DNA of 55,402 nt from assembly GCA_028716265.1 (NCBI GenBank), contig JAQUQD010000010.1, positions 1 to 55,402 on the forward strand, written 5' to 3'. Numbering within the stretch: position 1 is the stretch's first letter; each line of letters opens with the position of its first letter. The notes beneath the pieces were generated by a model, which saw nothing but the letters and a program-made list of their open reading frames with translations, was not told where the DNA came from and ran no database searches. This document shows, piece by piece, positions 18,551 through 27,046 of this stretch. The stretch comes from Bacteroidales bacterium. Its GTDB lineage: Bacteria > Bacteroidota > Bacteroidia > Bacteroidales > JAGONC01. A program made the position numbers and the translations under genes.

Positions 18551-19252
18551 ATGAGCAACGAACTGATGATACTAATCCTTGCGGCCCTTTCCATCGGCTT
18601 TTTCCACACGTTGCTGGGGCCCGATCATTACCTGCCATTCATTGTATTATCCCATGCCAGAAACTGGACGGTGACAAAGACAGCCTTGATCACGGTCCTC
18701 TGCGGCATCGGCCATGTGGGCAGTTCCGTGGTCCTGGGCCTTCTCGGTGTGGCATTAGGTATTGGAATCTCTAAGATCGAAGCGTTTGAGTCGTTCAGAG
18801 GCAACCTGGCGGGATGGGCATTTATTGCTTTTGGACTTGGATACCTTCTCTGGGGATTATGGAAAATAAGGCGGAAGAAACCTCACTCCCATATCCATTA
18901 CCACGAGGACGGTACCGTTCACGAACACAGCCACGGCCATTCAACGGATCACCTGCACCAGCACAGCAAGGTTTTAACCCCTTGGATACTGTTCATCATC
19001 TTTGTACTGGGTCCCTGCGAGCCATTGATCCCTCTGCTGATGTATCCGGCTGCTACCAGCAGCATAAGTGGCATGATCCTGGTCACGGCCGTCTTCTCCC
19101 TGACGACGATCCTGACCATGCTTACCGTGGTCACTCTGGCCTACTACGGGATCCCGTTCCTCCCGATGAAAAAAGCGGAGAAATACATGCACGTCATAGC
19201 AGGTGCCACTATCCTCTTAAGCGGGGTGGGCATACAATTCCTGGGACTTTAA
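18551..19252 (+). CDS. UreH-like metal (nickel/cobalt) transporter with His-rich loop
   Basis: A 233-residue membrane protein with about six helices. The first helix has GFFHTLLGPDHYLPF, resembling the H-x(4-5)-DH metal motif of nickel/cobalt transporters and the UreH group of the LysE/TauE-like superfamily. A cytoplasmic or periplasmic loop (about 113-142) is very His-rich (HSHIHYHEDGTVHEHSHGHS), and helix four carries LGPCEPLIPLL. It is third in the nikR cassette, ten bases after the previous gene. Nickel handling is inferred; whether it imports or exports metal cannot be told from sequence. Confidence 0.75.
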   Translation: MSNELMILILAALSIGFFHTLLGPDHYLPFIVLSHARNWTVTKTALITVLCGIGHVGSSVVLGLLGVALGIGISKIEAFESFRGNLAGWAFIAFGLGYLLWGLWKIRRKKPHSHIHYHEDGTVHEHSHGHSTDHLHQHSKVLTPWILFIIFVLGPCEPLIPLLMYPAATSSISGMILVTAVFSLTTILTMLTVVTLAYYGIPFLPMKKAEKYMHVIAGATILLSGVGIQFLGL

Positions 19253-19315
19253 GCTGACTGGAGACTGCTGACTGCTGACTGTTGTCTGCCGACTGCTGAC
19301 CGTCAACCGTCAACG
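19253..19315. repeat. GACTGCT tandem repeat
   Basis: Degenerate 7-base units (GACTGCT, GACTGTT, GCCGACT) followed by CGTCAAC twice fill the gap between the transporter and the convergent CorC-type gene, running over its stop codon. Confidence 0.75.
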
Positions 19316-20604
19316 GGTCGTATCCGTGTCACCATCAATTTATCCACGCGACTCCGGTCCATATCCATCACTTCAAACTGCAAATCTTTATAATGAAACA
19401 CATCGCCCTCTCTGGGTACCTTTCTCAGGAAGTGCATTGCAAGTCCCCCGAGCGTAGTAAATCCTTCATTTTCAATATCTTCATAGGATAGGATACCAAA
19501 AGCATCCATGAAATCATCAATGCTCATCGCTCCATCCACAAGCCAGGAACCATCCTGCCGTTCAATCACTTCCCGGATATGATCATCGAACTCCTCCGGT
19601 ATTTCCCCGAGGATGGTCTCCGTCAGATCATGCAGGGTAAGGATGCCTTCGACAGCTCCATATTCACTGACTACGACAGCAAAATTGGTCTTCTGCAGCC
19701 TGAAAAGCTCCAGGACTTTATCAACCATCAGGTTCTCAGGAATGAACAGTGGTTCAGCGGCCACCTGGGCCAGGTCAAACGGCTGATCATCGGCAAACAG
19801 GGACAAGATATCTTTCACTGTCACCACACCGATGATATCCTCGATGGTCGTCTCACATAAAAGGTATTTACTGAAATGGTGCTCAGCAATCAGTTCCATT
19901 ACTTCCTTCCTGGAGGCGGATCTCAGGATGTAGATCACATCCGTTCGGTGCGTCATGATCTCGCTGGCCCGCTTGTCACCAAAACGGAACGCATCCCTGA
20001 TCCGCTGTGTCTCTTCCTTGTCGATGAAGCCTTGTTCCGAGCTTTGCAAAAGAAGCATCTTCAGTTCTTCTTCGGTCATTGCCCGGTCTCTTTTAGTCTT
20101 AATCCCCATCAGCCGGGTGATCCCCTTGGTAGTTACCGTCAGTACCCAGACGAAGGGATAGGCGACCTTAAAAAGAACGGTCATAATTGGCGTAAGAAAC
20201 ACTGCGATCCGTTCGGGATTGTTCAGGGCCAGCGATTTGGGAACAAGCTCTCCAATGATCAGGGAAAAAAAAGTGATCAATGCGACCACAAGAATGATGG
20301 CCAGGTTGTGGGCGGAATTTGCGAAAACAGGAATCCGGGCAAGCAGGGGGGCGACATCATCGGCCAGGGCCACCCCACCGAAGGCGCCGGAAACAATACC
20401 CACCAGAGTGATGCCTACCTGTATGGTGGACAGGATCTTCTCCGGTTCACGAAGAAATCCCAGTACATTACCTGCAGCGCGGCTTCCCTTATGAGCAAGA
20501 CTCTCCAGGCGCACTTTGCTCGACGACACCAGTGCAAACTCATACATGGCAAAAAGGCCATTGATCAGAAAAAGCAGAAATATGACAAGAAGCTCAGCCA
20601 TCAC
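19303..20604 (-). CDS. CorC/HlyC-type CNNM-CBS membrane protein
   Basis: A 433-residue protein with an N-terminal CNNM (DUF21) membrane domain of three to four helices (about 1-185), two CBS domains (about 205-330) and a C-terminal CorC_HlyC domain (about 345-430, with DGSWLVDGAMSIDDF). Such proteins are linked to Mg2+/Co2+ efflux, though often labelled hemolysin. It follows the dihydroorotate dehydrogenase-like gene by 57 bases on the same strand, and could be the last gene of the hox transcript. A Met-Met start leaves a three-base ambiguity. Confidence 0.88.
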   Translation of the reverse strand: MMAELLVIFLLFLINGLFAMYEFALVSSSKVRLESLAHKGSRAAGNVLGFLREPEKILSTIQVGITLVGIVSGAFGGVALADDVAPLLARIPVFANSAHNLAIILVVALITFFSLIIGELVPKSLALNNPERIAVFLTPIMTVLFKVAYPFVWVLTVTTKGITRLMGIKTKRDRAMTEEELKMLLLQSSEQGFIDKEETQRIRDAFRFGDKRASEIMTHRTDVIYILRSASRKEVMELIAEHHFSKYLLCETTIEDIIGVVTVKDILSLFADDQPFDLAQVAAEPLFIPENLMVDKVLELFRLQKTNFAVVVSEYGAVEGILTLHDLTETILGEIPEEFDDHIREVIERQDGSWLVDGAMSIDDFMDAFGILSYEDIENEGFTTLGGLAMHFLRKVPREGDVFHYKDLQFEVMDMDRSRVDKLMVTRIRPVDG

Positions 20605-20661
20605 AGGCTATAAGATTCACTCAGGTTGATGAAAATCTGTTTCAGTAACCTTTCGGACAGC

Positions 20662-21645
20662 TCACACGTTCATCCCAGTATTTTTCCGCATGAACTGGAT
20701 ACGCTCAAAGCTCCCGGTTTTTTCCTTTCCCTGAAGGATCTTGCCTCTGAATTGTTCAATACGCTGATAATGGCGCATTTTCATCCAAAGGGCAAGGTCT
20801 TCGTTGATCTGAGTGATCACATCCGGTCCGTTCTTATAGATGGTCGTACATACCTGGGCAGCTTTCGCCCCCGCAAGCAATACTTTCACGACACCCGTAT
20901 AATCATGGATCCCTGTGGAGGCGGAAATATCACAGTTCACCTTATTTGAAACGGATCCGATCCAGCGCAGGGGTTCGGTGATCTCCACCGGTGAACTCAG
21001 GTAATTGTCAAAGACGATGCTGACGCTGTCGATATCGATATCTGGGCGGAAAAAGCGGTTGAACATCACAATTCCGTCAGCTCCTGCTTCGGTCAGACTC
21101 CGGATCATGCGTGGCAGGTTCGAGAAATAGGATCCGATCTTAACTGCCACAGGGATAGTCACTTCTGATTTAACTTGTCTGAGGATCTCAACATAAACAT
21201 CCTCGATGTCACAACCGGGTGTAGATTCATCAAAAGGAAAAATGGCAATGTTCAGCTCAATCGCATCCGCACCGGCTTCCTGCAGCTTTTTGACAAAGCT
21301 TGTCCAGCCTATGGCCGATACACAGTTCACACTGGGGATCACGGGAATGCTAACCGACTCCTTTACCTGGCGTATCAGCTGAAGATACTCGTTCACCCCG
21401 TGCTCCTTTGACAGTTCCATGATGTGTTCCGCTGCACGGGGATACCAGTAGTACATGGGATGATCATCCAGTTTTGCGGCGATGTCGGCCACGATCTGCT
21501 CCTCAAAGAGGGACTTCAATACGATGGCCCCGGCTCCTTTCCGCGCATAGAGCTTTATATTCTCCACCGAACTGGTGAGTCGTGAACTGCTGACGATCAC
21601 AGGGGAGGTTAACTGCAAACCCATGTAACTTGTTGAAATATCCAT
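20662..21645 (-). CDS. Dihydroorotate dehydrogenase-like flavoprotein
   Basis: A 327-residue TIM-barrel protein of the dihydroorotate dehydrogenase-like class. The barrel opening TSYMGLQLTSPVIVSSSRLT, the GAGAIVLKSLFEEQI strand, ELNIAIFPFD and the phosphate-binding GIHDYTGVVKVLLAGAKAAQV for FMN are visible. The active-site loop does not carry the NxSCPN motif of true PyrD, so the substrate is probably different. It lies 46 bases after hoxW on the same strand, with no promoter seen, which suggests cotranscription with the hydrogenase. A redox role tied to NAD(H) is possible but unproven. Confidence 0.8.
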   Translation of the reverse strand: MDISTSYMGLQLTSPVIVSSSRLTSSVENIKLYARKGAGAIVLKSLFEEQIVADIAAKLDDHPMYYWYPRAAEHIMELSKEHGVNEYLQLIRQVKESVSIPVIPSVNCVSAIGWTSFVKKLQEAGADAIELNIAIFPFDESTPGCDIEDVYVEILRQVKSEVTIPVAVKIGSYFSNLPRMIRSLTEAGADGIVMFNRFFRPDIDIDSVSIVFDNYLSSPVEITEPLRWIGSVSNKVNCDISASTGIHDYTGVVKVLLAGAKAAQVCTTIYKNGPDVITQINEDLALWMKMRHYQRIEQFRGKILQGKEKTGSFERIQFMRKNTGMNV

Positions 21646-21691
21646 AAGATAAAGTTTTTGAAATGAATGGTAAAATTACTGCAATATAAGG

Positions 21692-22204
21692 CTAAACCAA
21701 CAATTTTTCCAATTTTTGAGGGTCAGTTAGCTGGTCTTTTATAAAAAAAAAGGCTTTCTCAAGATTTCTTTTTGCTTCATCGGTGACACCCTCCCTGAAA
21801 TCCCACGCATAACCCCTTATATGAAGCAGGTATGTGGTGGGTTCGCGATGATAAAGCTTGCGGCACAGATCCAGAATGAACGCGGCGGAAACGGCGTGCA
21901 TCGTGAATTCGATCGTTGCGGCGGAGGGATCGACCCTGGTCAGCTTAAAATCAACGATATCCTCTTCAACGGATGCATCAACGAAGATCACCAGATCTTT
22001 GTCCGCTATAGTGTGAGCATCTTCAATGTTAAGCTGGTAGTCACTTTCAAGCTCGATCCCGCACGCATTCTCCTCCCCTGTCCACTTCTCCAATGCCTCG
22101 ACAAAGGCATTTCCAAGGCCATCGTCCTGACGGCCAGGGTTGCCATATCCATAGATTAAGATCTTACTGAAGGGAGATTGCCCTTTATTTGTATCTTCTG
22201 TCAA
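21692..22204 (-). CDS. hoxW: Hydrogenase maturation protease (HoxW/HybD family)
   Basis: A 170-residue endopeptidase of the HyaD/HybD family. The N-terminal motif ILIYGYGNPGRQDDGLG holds the nickel-sensing acidic residue, followed by FVDASVEED and a conserved HAVSA His segment. It removes the C-terminal peptide of the hydrogenase large subunit after nickel is inserted. Its start overlaps the end of hoxH by 20 bases, indicating translational coupling with its substrate. Its length and the hox context favour HoxW; the family alone would allow other subfamilies. Confidence 0.88.
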   Translation of the reverse strand: MTEDTNKGQSPFSKILIYGYGNPGRQDDGLGNAFVEALEKWTGEENACGIELESDYQLNIEDAHTIADKDLVIFVDASVEEDIVDFKLTRVDPSAATIEFTMHAVSAAFILDLCRKLYHREPTTYLLHIRGYAWDFREGVTDEAKRNLEKAFFFIKDQLTDPQKLEKLLV

Positions 22205-23636
22205 TCAGCTGATCGTTTTCATCAAACAGCGAGATCTCCAGTGGCATTTGTCCCAACGCGTGCGTAGCGCAGCTCAGGCAGGGATCATACGCCCTGATGA
22301 CAACCTCGACCGCATTCATCATGCCTTCCGTGATCTCTTTCTGTCCTGTCATGACCCGTTTCGCCACGTAGTTTACCGCCTGGTTCATCGGTTCATTGTT
22401 GTTGGTGGTGGAAACGATTAGGTTAGCCATCTCGATCTGATCGTGATCGTTGATGCGGTAATGATGGAACAAAGTTCCACGGGGAGCTTCGATCAATCCA
22501 ACGCCTTCTTTCCGTTTAGTTCCTTTCGTGACCAGGTCGTTGCCCAACAGGTCAGGATCCTGGAGCAGTTCGCGGATCATTTCCGCGGCGTGAAGAGTTT
22601 CGATGAGTCTTGCCCAGTGATAGTGCATACAATGATGATTGGGCTTGCCCTGTGTGTAGGCTTTGAATTTCTCGAATTCTTTCTGGGCCAGGGGGGTGGG
22701 AATAAAATCAACACAGTTCAGTCGTGCCAGCGGTCCAACGCGATACCAGCCATTTTTTTCGCCCAAATGATTCAGGTACGGAAACTTCATGTAGCTCCAT
22801 GTCCTGACTTCCTCGCTGATGTACTTCACGTAGTCCTGGTAATCAATATCATTCAGGATCCTTTTTCCATCGGCATCCACCGCCCGGAGCAAACCATGGT
22901 ACAGGTCGAGGGCTCCGTCTTTACGCACGAGGCTCAGCGAGCTGGAGGGGAAATAGGAAAAATTATCGATCGTTTCCCTGTTGTTCTTATGATAGCCCTT
23001 GAAGAAATTCAGAGCGGCCAGCGACCATTCCACCATTTTATCCGCATTGAGCGGATCAGGCCCTTTCAGGAACCGGTCCCTCTCCTCAGGGGTGAGGTTC
23101 TTATTGATACCGCCCGGGATAGCTCCTGTGCCGTGGATCTTCTTTCCGGCGGTGATCTGGATGAGCTCCTGCCCGAACTTGCGCATCATCACTCCCTGGA
23201 CAGCCAGGTCCTTATGTTTGAGGGCCACGCCGATCACGTTGCGGATCGCAGGATCGGCATCAACGCCAAACAGCAGGTCGGGTGAGCACAGATGGAAAAA
23301 ATGAAGGGAATGGGACTGAAAGAACTGGCCATAGTGCATGAGCCTTCTCATCTTCTCACCTGTCTTTGTCAGCCCTTCGCCCGTTCCGGCTCCGACGATC
23401 ACATCCAGTGCCTTGGCAGCAGCCAGGTGATGGCTTACCGGACAGATCCCGCAGAGCCTCTGCACCAGTACCGGCGCTTCCCAGTAAGGCCGGCCTTGGA
23501 CAAACCGCTCAAATCCCCTGAATTCGACAATATGCAAACGGGTCTGAATCACTTTACCTTCGTGATCAAGATGTATTGTTACTTTCCCATGACCTTCCAC
23601 GCGGGTCACCGGTTCAATCGTTATTTTTCTCGACAT
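22185..23636 (-). CDS. hoxH: [NiFe] hydrogenase large subunit HoxH (group 3d-like)
   Basis: A 483-residue catalytic subunit. The L1 motif is RLCGICPVSHH near residue 60, and the L2 motif DPCLSCATH near the C-terminus; together they give the four Cys ligands of the Ni-Fe site. A 24-residue tail beginning ALGQMPLE follows the final His and would be cut off by HoxW. The ATH variant of L2 and the HoxF/U/Y partners place it with bidirectional NAD-reducing hydrogenases (group 3d). It lies 16 bases after hoxY. Reaction: H2 to 2H+ with electrons passed to NAD+, or the reverse during fermentation. Confidence 0.95.
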   Translation of the reverse strand: MSRKITIEPVTRVEGHGKVTIHLDHEGKVIQTRLHIVEFRGFERFVQGRPYWEAPVLVQRLCGICPVSHHLAAAKALDVIVGAGTGEGLTKTGEKMRRLMHYGQFFQSHSLHFFHLCSPDLLFGVDADPAIRNVIGVALKHKDLAVQGVMMRKFGQELIQITAGKKIHGTGAIPGGINKNLTPEERDRFLKGPDPLNADKMVEWSLAALNFFKGYHKNNRETIDNFSYFPSSSLSLVRKDGALDLYHGLLRAVDADGKRILNDIDYQDYVKYISEEVRTWSYMKFPYLNHLGEKNGWYRVGPLARLNCVDFIPTPLAQKEFEKFKAYTQGKPNHHCMHYHWARLIETLHAAEMIRELLQDPDLLGNDLVTKGTKRKEGVGLIEAPRGTLFHHYRINDHDQIEMANLIVSTTNNNEPMNQAVNYVAKRVMTGQKEITEGMMNAVEVVIRAYDPCLSCATHALGQMPLEISLFDENDQLIDRRYK

Positions 23637-23652
23637 GTTGCAGCAGGATTAA

Positions 23653-24201
23653 TTAGTCAAACTTAACAATTTCATAAGGCAGTTTCATTTCGTCGCCAGT
23701 GATCAGGGCCACCATGGCCTGCCAGATAAGATCAGCACGGGGCGGGCAGCCTGGCAGAAAATAATCGATCTTAACGATCTCATGGCAGGGATAGACCTTG
23801 TCAAGAATCATCGGGATCTCGTTGTCGTTTGGCAGGATGCGGTGAACGTTGTTCTTGACCGTAGGGCCGTTCAGGTACGCTTCTTCGATGCACTCCTGAA
23901 TGGGGATCCCGTTCCTGAGGGCCGGTAATCCACCCATGATGGCACACTCTCCCAGAGAGATCAGGATCTTGCAGTGTTCCCTGAACTGCTTGAGTACATG
24001 TACGTTCTCACTGTTGCAGCATCCTCCTTCGATCAATCCGATATCGCATTGCTTAGTGAATGTTTTTATATCATCCACCGGTGATTTATGGAATTCAACC
24101 AGCTCGATAAGGTCCAGGATCCTTTCGTCAATATCGAGTACCGACATATGGCATCCAAAGCATCCTGCCAGTGAAGCTGTAGCTAATACTGGTTTACTCA
24201 T
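23653..24201 (-). CDS. hoxY: Hydrogenase small subunit HoxY
   Basis: A 182-residue small subunit that carries the [4Fe-4S] cluster next to the Ni-Fe site. The cysteines are in GCFGCHMS near residue 14, GECA near the middle (about 97) and the PGCPPRAD segment (about 155). It lacks the long C-terminal domain of uptake hydrogenases and has no Tat signal, as expected for a cytoplasmic group 3 enzyme. It is 16 bases after hoxU and 16 before hoxH, in one operon. Confidence 0.93.
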   Translation of the reverse strand: MSKPVLATASLAGCFGCHMSVLDIDERILDLIELVEFHKSPVDDIKTFTKQCDIGLIEGGCCNSENVHVLKQFREHCKILISLGECAIMGGLPALRNGIPIQECIEEAYLNGPTVKNNVHRILPNDNEIPMILDKVYPCHEIVKIDYFLPGCPPRADLIWQAMVALITGDEMKLPYEIVKFD

Positions 24202-24217
24202 GATTCGTTCTCCTTAC

Positions 24218-24916
24218 TTATAATGATTCGATGTCACTTCCTATGGGTAATTTATCGTATTTACGCTGTCCGATGGGTACCACAAATCCCTGTTCCCTGA
24301 CCAGGATAGAACCAACCGGGCACACTTCCATTGCTTCCCTGGCTTTTTCATCCGTCATCGTGGAAGCCATTTCAGGATCTGCGTGGACGCGCAGTTTATG
24401 ACCCCGTTTATAAAAAGCAAAATAGCTGCGTCCCTGCTCATCTTTAATGGCTTTGATGCAGCGCTTGCAAAGGATGCACCGGTTCTGGTCCTGGACGATT
24501 TTGGGATGCCAGGCTTCGACCTCCCCGACAGGGAATTCGTACGGGTAGCGGGGTACCATCATCTGGAACCGGTAGGCAAGGGCCTGCAGCATGCAGTTTC
24601 CGCTTTTCTCGCAGGAAGGGCAGAAATGATTGCCCTCCACGAAGAGCACCTCGATGATGGCTTTCCTTATCTCGTTCAACTCGGGAATGTTGTTCTCGAT
24701 CTCCATCCCTTCCACGGCAGGGGTTGAACAGGCTGTCATAAAACGGCCGTTCACCTTGACTGTGCAGATACGGCATGCTCCGCGGGGTTTAACCCCGGGT
24801 ATGTTACACAGGGTAGGGATATAAATACCGTTTTCCTGGGCTATGTCAACAATGTAGGTTCCCTTACGGCCTTCGCAAACCACACCGTCGATCTTAATTT
24901 TTATAGTGTCGCTCAT
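24218..24916 (-). CDS. hoxU: Diaphorase iron-sulfur subunit HoxU
   Basis: About 232 residues, related to the N-terminal part of NuoG. It has a plant-type [2Fe-2S] ferredoxin domain (CNIPGVKPRGACRICT and a later Cys), a His-plus-Cys [4Fe-4S] segment (NHFCPSCEKSGNC) and a CILCKRC...CP [4Fe-4S] motif, giving the electron wire between HoxEF and HoxY. I chose the ATG at 24916 (MSDTIK) over GTG at 24922 because family members start there. It lies about 58 bases after hoxEF. Confidence 0.93.
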   Translation of the reverse strand: MSDTIKIKIDGVVCEGRKGTYIVDIAQENGIYIPTLCNIPGVKPRGACRICTVKVNGRFMTACSTPAVEGMEIENNIPELNEIRKAIIEVLFVEGNHFCPSCEKSGNCMLQALAYRFQMMVPRYPYEFPVGEVEAWHPKIVQDQNRCILCKRCIKAIKDEQGRSYFAFYKRGHKLRVHADPEMASTMTDEKAREAMEVCPVGSILVREQGFVVPIGQRKYDKLPIGSDIESL

Positions 24917-24974
24917 AACCACAAATATTTCTTAAATTAATTGATAACCAAATAGTTAATCAACAACGATGATT

Positions 24975-26774
24975 TTAATGGATAGTGGGAATTCTACCGA
25001 CAAAATCACAGGATTCTTTGACAGAAGCTGCCATATCGAACTCGCTGATGTAGTCGGCATCCTTCTTTACCTTTTCTTCATAAATGTGCCGGAAATTCTT
25101 GATGCTGGTCAGGATCGGATTGGTGCAGGTCTGGCCCAGCCCACAGCGGCTGATCTTGGGGATCTGACCCCATTCCAGCAGGTCCTGGATGTCTTTTCGG
25201 ATTCCTTTGCCTTCGATGATCCTGATCAGTGTCCTTCTCATGACCACCGGGAAACTACGGCATGTGGAACATGAGCCACAGGATTCTTCAATGAAGAAAT
25301 CCATGAAATTCAGGACCACGTCTTTCAGCAAGTCCCTCTGTTTACCGATGATGATCATGGAGCCACCGGTGGCCATGTCAGCAAAGGAGAGGGTCCGGTT
25401 GAACTCGCCGGGACCGATCAGGGTACCGGACGGCCCTCCCACCTGTACGGCCTGAACATCAACGGCACCTGATAAGTCAAGCAGGTCAGCGATCGGGAAG
25501 CCCCATTCCACCTCATAGATTCCAGGGTATTTGCAGTCGCCCGAAACGCTGAGGATCTTGGTGCCGGATGAATCTTTCGTACCGAACGATTTGAACCAGT
25601 CAGCGCCATGGTTCATGATTTTAACCGTCGACAGCAGGGTTTCCACGTTGTTGATGATCGTGGGTTTGTTCAGGTACCCTACCTCCACCGGGAATGGAGG
25701 CCGGTCGCGTGGCTCGCCTCTTTTACCTTCGGCTGATTCGATCAGGGCTGATTCTTCACCGCAGACATAGGCTCCGGCTCCCAGCTGGATGCGTATGTCA
25801 AAATCAAATCCCGCCTTGCCTGCGATGTTTTTACCCAGCAGGTTCTTTTTACGCAATTCAGACAGTACGTCGTTTAGGTAGGCGAGCAGGTACTTATATT
25901 CATAACGAAGGTAAAGGATCCCCTGCTTTGAACCGATGGCGTATCCGGCAATCGTCATACCTTCAAAGATAAAATGCGCATGCTCGGTCAGCAGTACACG
26001 GTCCTTGAAGGTTCCGGGCTCTCCTTCATCCGCATTGCAAATCACGTAGCGTTCAGTGTCCTTCGACCGGCTGCAGAAATCCCATTTCAGGCCTGTCGGG
26101 AATCCTGCGCCCCCGCGCCCCCTGAGGTTTGATTCGGTAACCTCTTTGATCACCTGTTCGGGTGTCATCCCAACCACTTTTCTGAGCGCTTCACCCAGCC
26201 CGGCATCGCTGCAAAGTAAAATGCCTTTCCGGCGTATGTTATTCTGTACCATGGCTTGAATAAGATAAGAGCCGTTTTGCCCGTCACCCAGCGGCTCATG
26301 GAACATCTCAAGAACAGTCTTCCCGGCTTTCATGTCCTTCACCAGTTCCCTGACACGAAAAGAAGTCAAACGTGTAAACACAACGTCATTGATCAGGGCG
26401 GCAGGCTCCTGGTCGTTCATCCCGATATCGGAGGTATCAAAAAGCCCGATAAGACCGTCAGACGTCACTGAGCCAAACCGGCACCCAGCCTCCTTCTCGA
26501 ACGCTTTAGCCACTTCCTCCCGTCCCATCATTTCCGCGACCAGACTGTTATTGAGGTAAACACGATATTTTCCGCCCGGTTTGCAGGTGAAAAAATGATA
26601 AAAACTGATCGTCTGCTTCACATCGACCGTGGAGATGTTCAGCTGCTTCGCCAACTGGAGTACAGCTTCATCAGAGATGTAACCCATCTCACCCTGGATC
26701 TGAAGGAGCATATCCATCAGCCTGGTCTTGTCTTTGCCATATTGGTCAATAGATTTCTGTACTATCGAATTCAT
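24975..26774 (-). CDS. hoxF: HoxEF: NuoE-like domain fused to the NuoF-like diaphorase
   Basis: A 599-residue protein. Residues 1-130 are NuoE-like (helical part plus thioredoxin fold); 150-599 are NuoF-like. The NuoF part is intact: FMN/NADH loops GRGGAGFPTGLKW and ADEGEPGTFKDR, and the [4Fe-4S] ligands ESCGSCSTCR plus RCGLGQTC near the end. In the NuoE part, the C-x4-C and C-x3-C positions that bind [2Fe-2S] in NuoE align with N75, A80, D116 and N120, so that cluster should be missing. The only Cys there are C64 and C98. It is first in the hox operon, 57-60 bases behind a Rex-type operator, and would oxidise or reduce NAD(H). Confidence 0.92.
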   Translation of the reverse strand: MNSIVQKSIDQYGKDKTRLMDMLLQIQGEMGYISDEAVLQLAKQLNISTVDVKQTISFYHFFTCKPGGKYRVYLNNSLVAEMMGREEVAKAFEKEAGCRFGSVTSDGLIGLFDTSDIGMNDQEPAALINDVVFTRLTSFRVRELVKDMKAGKTVLEMFHEPLGDGQNGSYLIQAMVQNNIRRKGILLCSDAGLGEALRKVVGMTPEQVIKEVTESNLRGRGGAGFPTGLKWDFCSRSKDTERYVICNADEGEPGTFKDRVLLTEHAHFIFEGMTIAGYAIGSKQGILYLRYEYKYLLAYLNDVLSELRKKNLLGKNIAGKAGFDFDIRIQLGAGAYVCGEESALIESAEGKRGEPRDRPPFPVEVGYLNKPTIINNVETLLSTVKIMNHGADWFKSFGTKDSSGTKILSVSGDCKYPGIYEVEWGFPIADLLDLSGAVDVQAVQVGGPSGTLIGPGEFNRTLSFADMATGGSMIIIGKQRDLLKDVVLNFMDFFIEESCGSCSTCRSFPVVMRRTLIRIIEGKGIRKDIQDLLEWGQIPKISRCGLGQTCTNPILTSIKNFRHIYEEKVKKDADYISEFDMAASVKESCDFVGRIPTIH

Positions 26775-26817
26775 ACCCGTAGAGTTATAGTGTTAACAGA
26801 ATAGTTCCCTGAGTTTA

Positions 26818-26835
26818 TTGTTATTATATTAACAA
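26818..26835 (-). promoter_or_regulatory. Rex-type operator of the hox operon
   Basis: TTGTTATTATATTAACAA matches the TTGTTAA-N4-TTAACAA Rex box at 13 of 14 fixed bases. It begins two bases downstream of the hox -7 element, so bound Rex would cover the transcription start. A weaker second copy may exist at 26782-26799 (10 of 14). Confidence 0.82.
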
Positions 26836-26837
26836 CG

Positions 26838-26845
26838 CAAATGTA
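26838..26845 (-). promoter_or_regulatory. -7 element TACATTTG of the hox operon
   Basis: Read on the minus strand it is a perfect TAnnTTTG, 63 bases before the hoxEF ATG. No convincing -33 element is seen, which fits a need for an activator. Confidence 0.75.
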
Positions 26846-26878
26846 TACCGAAATCATTTACATTCAGACCAGATTACC

Positions 26879-26901
26879 TATTTAGAACGATTTCAAATTA
26901 A
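26879..26901. promoter_or_regulatory. Shared 23-bp motif, hox/hypF copy
   Basis: TATTTAGAA, two bases, ATTT, one base, AAATTAA. It overlaps a perfect inverted repeat GAACGATT-N7-AATCGTTC (26885-26907). The same motif, 20 of 23 identical, is at 32694-32716. It lies 33 bases upstream of the hox -7 element and 21 bases upstream of the hypF one. Candidate activator site; the regulator is unknown. Confidence 0.7.
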
Positions 26902-26922
26902 TCGTTCCATCCTCTTTTTTAC

Positions 26923-26930
26923 TACTTTCG
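26923..26930 (+). promoter_or_regulatory. -7 element TACTTTCG of hypF
   Basis: A common variant of TAnnTTTG, followed by CACCC, 116 bases before the hypF ATG. The long leader is mostly filled by a tandem repeat. Confidence 0.55.
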
Positions 26931-26975
26931 CACCCTAAAATCATAATTCTAAAATTTATAAATCATAAATCCTAA

Positions 26976-27040
26976 TTAAACTCTGTGCCTCTGTGCCTTT
27001 GTGCCTTTGCACCTTTGCACCTTTGCACTTTTTCACCTCT
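26976..27040. repeat. CTCTGTGCC / CTTTGCACC tandem repeat
   Basis: About seven degenerate 9-base units (CTCTGTGCC, CTTTGTGCC, CTTTGCACC) occupy the hypF leader just before its start codon. They are related to the right arm of the inverted repeat at 52902-53002. An ORF extension reads through them but is not coding in character. Confidence 0.8.
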
Positions 27041-27046
27041 CTTTTC

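Noticed and set aside
26782..26799. Second Rex box downstream of the hox operator
   Set aside because: Only 10 of 14 consensus bases match, and the outer bases are wrong. Mentioned as a possibility but not listed as a feature.
26993..27046. N-terminal extension of hypF
   Set aside because: It is encoded by the 9-base tandem repeat; HypF proteins begin just before the acylphosphatase domain at 27047.
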